Assembly (NCBI RefSeq): GCF_000002235.5
Contig: NW_022145615.1
Location: 16,664,712 to 16,728,711 of the forward strand
DNA: 64,000 nucleotides
DNA from: Strongylocentrotus purpuratus
Taxonomy: Eukaryota; Echinodermata; Echinoidea; Camarodonta; Strongylocentrotidae
Direction of reading: 5' to 3'
Positions within the stretch are counted from its first letter, which is position 1. Every line of letters starts with the position of its first letter. The notes beneath the pieces are model-generated. The model was not told the origin of the DNA, did no database searches, and saw only the letters and a program-made list of their open reading frames with translations. Shown piece by piece: positions 54,101-63,100 of the stretch. A program made the position numbers and the translations under genes.

Positions 54101-57100
54101 ACTTGATCTCTTTCCCTCCTTTTTTGTTTCTTGATCAACACACTCTTTTAACATGTTGGCTAACCTCACAATGACAGAAGTAGTCCCAACATTTCCTGCC
54201 CGCTTCACAGAAACAGATGGCCGAAGGATTCCCCCAAAGCTGTGACATCATTTGACCCCTTCACCCCTAGCCATGCCGAGCCCAGATAAAACACAACACA
54301 GACGAGTTTACATGTATAGCCGCTGATAGCGCACAGGGTATGGAGTCAATGAGTGATGATAATTAATGCAACAGAACACCAATGGAGCGTGCTCTTTAGA
54401 GGCGACTACACCGTAATGTCTGAAACATTAACAGCAATAGTATACAAGGCATTTGAGAGTACTACTTACATGCATATTAATACTGGAAAAATGAATTAAT
54501 CATTCTATCATAAAAATTCAGACTATGTTATTGGAGGCTACAGTATTCTAATTGCCAAAAGCCAGAGGGCATAAAGTCTAAATATGAACGATATATAACT
54601 GACGATTCAATTATTTTTGTCCACATATAAAAATGAGACTGAATCTTAAAGGGAAAGTCCACCCCCAAAATAAGTTTGTTTCGATAGAGGCAGAATAATA
54701 AGAAAATCAGGTGAGTGAAAGTTTGAGCAAATTCTGAATGAAAATAAGAAAGTTATGAATTATTGAAGTTGTGATCAATCAAATACAAATTGGCAACTCT
54801 GTGACTTATTATACGAGCTCTCCTTCATTTGCTTTGTGCATAATATTCCATAAAATCATGTTTTCTTCGTTATTGATGACGGAATATATATTTGTTCATT
54901 GCAGGGGGAGTATAGAAACATATTTGCAATTATTATATTTAGGGTGCATGTATGGTTGAAATTTTTCTTGAGGGAAAATGAAAATTTTAGATTTTTTTAG
55001 TACTGAGCAAATGGAAGTTGAGCTCGCATGATACGTCATAGAGTTGCCAATTTGTGTTTGATTGATCACAACTTCAAAAATCCTAACTTCCTTATTTTTA
55101 ATTGGAATTTGCTCAAACTTTCACTGACTTGTTTCTCTCATTTTTCTACTCCTATTAAAACTAACTTAATTTCAGGGTGGACTTCCCCTTTAATTTTACC
55201 TCTCACCCGAAAGACATCACTATACAGTTGTATATATCCTATACACACAGGGTCATGACTTCCTAAACATACATATGATTGCCTGATTTCAATATTTTTT
55301 ATATTAGTGGAATACAAATTATCACAAAGCAACTACTTTTGACTTAAAGATACTCCCACTTAGCTTTGAGCTTTTCAAACTACACTGAATAAAATGCCAA
55401 CCTACATGGAACAATATCTTGAAAATGTAGATCACCAGAAATGATAAGACTATACACATGTATGTGGCAGCATAATTGAACAGATATGATCATTAACCTA
55501 CGCTTTCCATCTGCAAATACAACCTGTCTGACCAAAAAGAAACAAAGCCAAGCCAAATACAGACAGGGTGTAGAGGGAAAATTATAATGTACATGTACAT
55601 GTGAAGCTGTTGCTATTTAACAGGATTTCCTTGGTTTATTCTGGCAAAATCCCAGGACACTGTTTCTCCAAATGCCGAGACCCATATATGGAAATTATAT
55701 CATGCAAGACATATTACAATATTCCCTTCAGACCATGATTACAAAATGCAGAAGTAAAATATGTCATTTCCATTAAAGAAAGTACAGGTACTAGTCCCTG
55801 CACACTTTAACTTTTATTGAAAGTGAAATGCATGCATGCACAAATATATTTCAAAATGCTTGACAAAATTGAAAATTTTCAAGCAGATGAGCGAAATTGT
55901 ATGTGTAAACTGTAAAGAAAGAAAAAACATAGCCACTCATTGATTTCTTGGTGTTCAGGTTTTTACACATTTGGGATAGGTACATGCACATACATGTACA
56001 TGTACCAGTAAATGTTCATGTACTAGTGGAAAACATTGCAACAATTTTCTACAAATTTGAATTTTTAGGAAATATTTCATGAAGAAATTTTTGTTCTTGC
56101 TGTCTTTAAAACTTCACATTGATATTATTTAACAATGTTTAAAAAGATCTACAATGGGAATCTAAAATACACTGAATTAATTAGGAATACATGTACATGA
56201 AGACATACATGAATGTTTGAAGGGCGAAATGTCCAAGCCCAAGTAGACAATAATGGACATGTACTAAATGAAGAAATAATGCTTGTACGCATATTAAAAT
56301 AAGGGCTTTTTCATGCATGGAGACCGGGGAAGGATGCTGTTATTTTGAGAACCAAAGTCATTCAGGGATAAGTCGAAGAAGTTTGATCTCATGAAAAAGG
56401 ACATCTAAAACCAGGTCATGTGAACATAAGGAGAAATCAGGTTTTCCCTCCAGATATTCTATGGCTGATTAGAGATGTGAATTTCCTATGAACAAGGATG
56501 TAAAAGGTTCAGCTTAGGGCAGCTCAAACGTCAGACGTACCAATTATGATACAAAAGGAGGAACATAATACTCCACTGAAGAATACATTTATGCCAATGG
56601 CAATATACAAATTATGATCATTGCTCTGTAATAACTTTCAACTTAAAGTAGATCGATGTGCAGATATGTGTGCTACACTAAAAATATCAAGACATTCTAT
56701 GGCCAAACATGATCTTCTGTTACGTAATGAAAATGTTAAGATGATGAAAGTTCATGTTTACTTGTAATTACTGGTAGTCTGGAGTCTGCTGTATAAAATG
56801 TTATGTGCATACCAGACCTGAGCCCAAAGAGATCAATACATTCATAACTTTAATACTGGTACACAAATAATTATATGCAAGGATATCCCTCCCATAAAAT
56901 GTATGTAATGATAGAAAGCTCTCTCCATAAGAGCAGGCAACAGAGAATTCAGTGATAAATATTTCTTAGAGAAAGTTTTACCTGAACACACTGAAATCAT
57001 CAAATCATGAAGTGAAAACATCATATTGCCTTCGGGCTACCATAGAATATTCTGTGAGAGCATCTCACAAGAAGCTGTTCTCTGTATGGTACACACTCTT

Positions 57101-60100
57101 GGACAGCTCTTTATCCCACTAGGCGTGTCTGCACTATCTCGAGATTGCCAAATATCCAGCTATTTGAATTATCCCGATCACCAACTATCCAGCTTATTTG
57201 CGTCTTCATTAGACCGAAGTAGCAAATTAGCTGGATAGTTGGTCGGGATAATATCCCAAGATATCTCGGTCTAGTTTGCGGTTTTCCGTGTTTACTAGTT
57301 GTACTAGCGCGGCGCTGAGCCACAAGGTCAGTGCGCTGAGCGGTATCGCATACTGTGCTGCGAGGAAAACCGGAAATCGTTGTGCATGATGGGATCGGGA
57401 TATTTGACTCCGTACTTCGGTCTAATGAAGACGGTCGCAAACTATCCCGCTAGTTGGGAAATAGAAGGATATTTTGCAAACTAGACCGAGATATCTTGGG
57501 ATATTATCCCGACCAACTATCCAGCTAATTTGCCACTTCGGTCTAATGAAGACGCAAATAGCTGGATAGTTTCGATCGGGATAGTTCAAAATAGCTGGAT
57601 ATTTGGCAATCTCGAGATAGTGCAGACACGCATTCAAAGCACTAAAATATGGATGAATAATTGCTCCAGAAATTTGAGGAAATGTTAGCAAGAGCAGGTG
57701 TGTTTTTTATGTAAGCTTAGATCACATCCCTAGGTAGAGTTAATGTTGCATAAAGTATAAAGAAGATCAGAGGTACATGATGTAGGCTCTCATGTGGATA
57801 GTTACATGACATAACATGCATTTTACACTGCAAGCTAAATGTATCAATTTTTCTCACTTTCTGGTGTTTCATTGCCAAGCAAGTACCAGTGAACATGATG
57901 AAATACCTGAATAAAAAAATCCACCTCTGGAGTGTGTTTCTTTTAAACGCCAGCAGAAATTTCACAGCTTTCTGCAGTGTAAATGCCCGCTCTCAAAACA
58001 TCAGTGACTGATTCAGGTTTGGGGTCATGTGACTCCCCTCACTTCTGTGCGATTGCATGCAGAGTGGTGACAAGTTGTGCATGTGCACTACTCACCAAAA
58101 GATTTCAATGAGCAAACACCAACATTTTTTGGTGGTTTTTCCAGTAGTGTAAAAGGCAGTCCAAAAAAAATCAATGACTTTTCAAAATTGTGTTTCAGCT
58201 ACCGGTATGTAAATGGGCCAATAGAAACCCCATAAAGCCAGCACCTCAAATAAAGTGTTGGGAGCCCCAAATTCCCCTAAACATTTGATGGCAAAACTTC
58301 ACTTAAATTGTATCATAATGTGAAAGAGAATGTCATCCATTTCAAGACACACTTTATCTTTATTTGTTTTGAAAATTTGGGACAATATATGCCAACAAAT
58401 TATTTGCATTCATTTTGGGTGTGTCAATGCTGCTATTTTGGCCTGGTCATTAAAATCTAAAGTATTATTAATATTTTTCATTTCCTCAACATGTGGCCTA
58501 GGATTAGGAAACTAGTGGTCATTCTTTGGTCTGTGTACATATACACAGTGTGCCAGAAACACAAATTTCATTCAGCCACGAAGGTCTTTTCTATTTGCAT
58601 TGCATATATACTGTAGTTATTCAATCAATTCCATATAGCATGTACAGTTTTTCAGCAATTTCTTCAAGCTAGAGCTATCTATGGAAGTACATGTCTGTCC
58701 AGTGCCAAAAGGGAATCAACTCTCTGTTAAATTATGAGTTAAATGGAACACCTTTCTGACTCCTATCCGACATTTGCTTGAATGAAGTACATGTATTATG
58801 CATTTTATAAAGCTGTAGGTTTGATGCAGTATAAATGCAACGTAACAGTGAAAGCCTAAATATAATTGAGTTCTCCTTCTCCAGGACCTCTACTCTACCA
58901 CTGTCGTAGTCTCTTCTATATTCTCCTACAGTTCAACCTGCAAAGCTATTGCTTCCTCCCCTATCAATTGAAGGCAGACAATTGTTTTCCTGCGTCCCTA
59001 TTCCAACAATCAAGTCCAATTTATTCTGCATTCCATCTCCAAAGGAGTGACATTTTGAAAAATAGGATTCGCACCAAACAGCTTTCTCAGTCGACTGTCT
59101 TCAGGGCATCGGAAAAACAATACCACTGCCTCTTTTACCCTTTTCTAACTGCACTCTATCGGAGTCACACCGATGAAAATACCGATTGAATTTTCCTTAT
59201 GTAAACAAAGGTGAAACCGCAGTTTTCCCCCTGTTGCTTTCTAACTGCCGGCGAAATTCTCCCGCTGTGGCGAGCCCATGCCGGAAGTGAAGAATTATTG
59301 CGTAATTATTAAGCCCGCGCTCCATCTAGCTAGCATGCAGCATGTTCAACCATAAGTCAACAAACACAGCTGGTTACGATAAAGCGCGCGTATACTGCGA
59401 CCATTGACAATTTTAATCGCTGTTTTAATCGCCTTTTTCTCCCGAACGTTTTCTAACTGCACGTTTCATCGGTGTCACACCGATAGAATGAGAATTTCTC
59501 CTGCTCTTGAGCAGGAGAATTTAATCGCCTATTTCTCTTCTTTTCATCGGCTATTTAATCGCCCTTTTCTCCTCTGTTGCTTTCTAACTGCCACTTTCAT
59601 CGGATGCGTCCGGATGCATCCGATGAAAATCGGTGCAGTTAGAAAAGGGTATTTGGCTGGAAGTTGAAAAAGGGCAACAAAATACGAGTGGGAGAAGTGG
59701 GTGTTGGCGATGATACATGTATTTGTTGGCCGAGTACTTACTCACCTTTTACAATTTAAAAATACACTGCATTGATGCCTAGAATTATAATTTAGAGGCG
59801 CTGTCTGCCAATTACCAGAAGGGTTTAAAGGACAATTCAAAGCTTTTAATAAGTACATTTTTATGAAAGCACAAAACTAAGTTCAATAAAATGGCAAAAG
59901 TTTGAAATAAATCAAACCAATTCAATGTTTAAAATATGAGATCACTCACTAAGGTTGCGTTTATCGACCAAATTTCTTTCAGGCAAATTTAGGAGGTGAT
60001 AAATGCAAAGCCTTTTTTAAAGGGCTTTAGATATGGGCATATCTAAAGACACAAATAGGTGTGTTTTGAATGTGACGTACAGCCAGAATCACGTTTCTGA

Positions 60101-63100
60101 GAGACCAATAAACGCAAAGCTGTTTTGAACCTCACATACAAATAGGAATTCCCAGGCTATAGTCTGCTTCCCGGGTCAAACGGCGCTGAGCAGCTGCGAA
60201 GAGACAAGGTCTTTATTTTGAATCGTGAAGAGACGATTAACGCGACATCCCGCAAATCACGATCGTATAGTGGGGTATGAAAGTGGGGTACGATATGTAC
60301 ATATCACATCTAGTGGCAAGCCCCGATAAACGCGCCCTAAGTCTATGTGAAAGTAAAGTTGGCCAGTGGATTGTGACATACATGTAAGTACATGTAGCTA
60401 AACAAATTTATGAAGCTGTACTTTAGTCTAGCTAGTCCATACTCTGTATTGCTGACGGTAATAGTAGTGTATTATATCAAAGAAGGAGCTGGATGCCATC
60501 TGTTTATAGTCGGTGGTTTTCCCTGAATTCCCTCCCATAATATCATCTTTGAGACTACCTTCTTAATAGGCCTTTGCCTAATTAACGACTTGCCGTTCAC
60601 CCACTGTCCATTTTCACCGTCGTACTACGGTGATCTGATCAATACAGTCAGCATAGGAAACACCTCTCACATCCTGCCACCTATTTTAGGCCAAGTCAAG
60701 GTGTATTTAATGTATACCATTGTCACAAACAAGTCATTTGACAGACCAAATAAAGCATTACAATACCAGTTGGCGGTGTGAAAGAGGTTCTGAAGATGCA
60801 GGATGAGAGTGCTCAGGCCAATATCTACTTGATCCCGACCTACATATAAATGTATCTCTATTTCATATTGTATCGATTGTGAACTTGTTAATTCAATAGA
60901 GAAGCTACGTTTTGTTGTTGTTGTTTTTTATATCAGGTCAGACATAGAAATATCACTTACATTGTATAGTTTGCACACTGCATTCTTACTTGTTTTTTTA
61001 GAATCTTCTAAACCTTATTTAAAGTTAACATTGAGGCTAAACATTCAATAAATTGACTGCCTTATAAATTGGACTGTACTGCCCGTAGAAATATATATGA
61101 GAGGCCATTACATGTATATTTAATGCCGTTTTTTCTTCTTTCACATAACAATAGGCAATGTACATATATGTGTACGAGCACACCTCTATTTCCTGGACAT
61201 AGCAATTGAGCGTTTTTCTTTGTTTTTGCTCCATTGTTTTTAATAACAAAGTAGGGAACCTTTCAAAATGCTGAGGATATGACAAATATCAGCAAGGAAA
61301 AACAATGTGCGTGAAAATAACCATGCCAGGGGTCCGTCTTATAAAGAGTTGAGATTGATTTGGATCAATCGCAAGTCCTTAAATCGATCGCAAGTTTGCA
61401 GTCTCCTATCTCTTATTGATATAGTTGCGATTGATATCAATCGCAAACAAATTGCGATTAATATCAACTCTTTGTAAGACAAGGCCCTGATCAATATATT
61501 TTTTTTACAAAACTAACAACAACACCAGTTATAAGTATAAAATTATGAGTGCAGTGGAGAGCTGAAGAAAATATGCATACATGTACCTGGGAAAAAAGGA
61601 AATGAAATCCCACACACATGAAACCAAAACAATTGAAGATTTGATAATCAGCATCTTACCTGCCACTATACCCTGCAGAGGTGAGCCGTTGTTTCCTTTA
61701 CAAACCCACACAAGGAAATGAATTTCAAATGAATATGAACCACATAACAGGGCCTTTGTGCATTTAATTCAATGCAGTATGAAACGAAGGTTTGCAAATA
61801 GGAAGCGTTATATTCGAGGCTATTCATGATAGGTCATTTCTGTACACATTTGAGTTGCCATTATTCATTAGTTTAGAGTTTTGCAATCATAACTTTTCGG
61901 AAGTTGTACAATTTATGAACCAAATTTGGAGGAAGTAATAAAATGCAACAAAAACAATTAGACTTCAGCGAATAATAGTAATAATGTAAAACCTCAGTCC
62001 CACCAACGAGACCAACATCAGACCGACAATTGACCAAACCAAATATTACACTACCTCAAATGGCCCAAAATCATTTGGTTTGGAGTCAGCGTTGAGCCAG
62101 TGTGGTGCTGTGACTGAGGCATCATAGGACAAAGATAGCAGGGTTTTGCAAATTTGAATTCATTTGTGAACTCCATCTCAATTCAACTTTATGTTCTGCA
62201 ACTAAATGAGACAGGCCTTATATAATACTTCATTGAAAAATATTATAATTCATTGGAAATGTTACTATATGTACAATGGTAGATCAACTTTTCTGCAAGA
62301 GGAACTGCTCCAAACAAAACAAAAACAAACAAAAACCTCTCACAGAATTTTGAATATTTTAAACCCCATTGTGCATGTGCCAGATCCATGTAATTAGGTT
62401 CTGATATTGAATTATCTCTGGCATTGTCCATACAATATTTTGGAAAGATTGAAATAGAAGCTGACTCATACTATCGACAATTGGATACATTACAATTGAT
62501 TAATTGAAGAACAATCTTTATGGATTTTATTCCCGCTACTTTATTGGCAAGCATGAAAATGTACACTACATTCTAGACAATAAGTGCAGCATATTGATAG
62601 ATCATCATTATTATCATTCATGTTATTATTTCAAACAAGATTTTCATCATGAATTTGCACTTTCATTTCACATTAGTGACTTGCACTATTAATGTTGTCC
62701 CTGAGGAAGCATGAGCACTAGCAAGAATACTTTGTAGTCCCGTACTCCAATGTACAGTGCATGGTTGCTAATCGATAATAAATAAAGAATATTGTTCCCT
62801 TCTTGCTTTTCATGCAATGCAGATTTCCTTTTTTGACAGATTTTAAAATGCACAAATGAAATTAAGTGAATGCTAACACTAACAGCCCCATTGTACCAGA
62901 ACTGCTTTACATGTAGCTTTCCTGATGACCGTCTAAATGATGTTCAGAGTATAGTATACTGATCAACACATAAAGAACACAAAAGCCTTTCAAATAGAGC
63001 TCTTCCCGAGTGGAGTTCATCAGCCTCTTTCTTGTTGACCTTACTTTTACAGTTTAATAGCTAAACTGCACGTACATGTACCTACAATTCATACAGTTTG

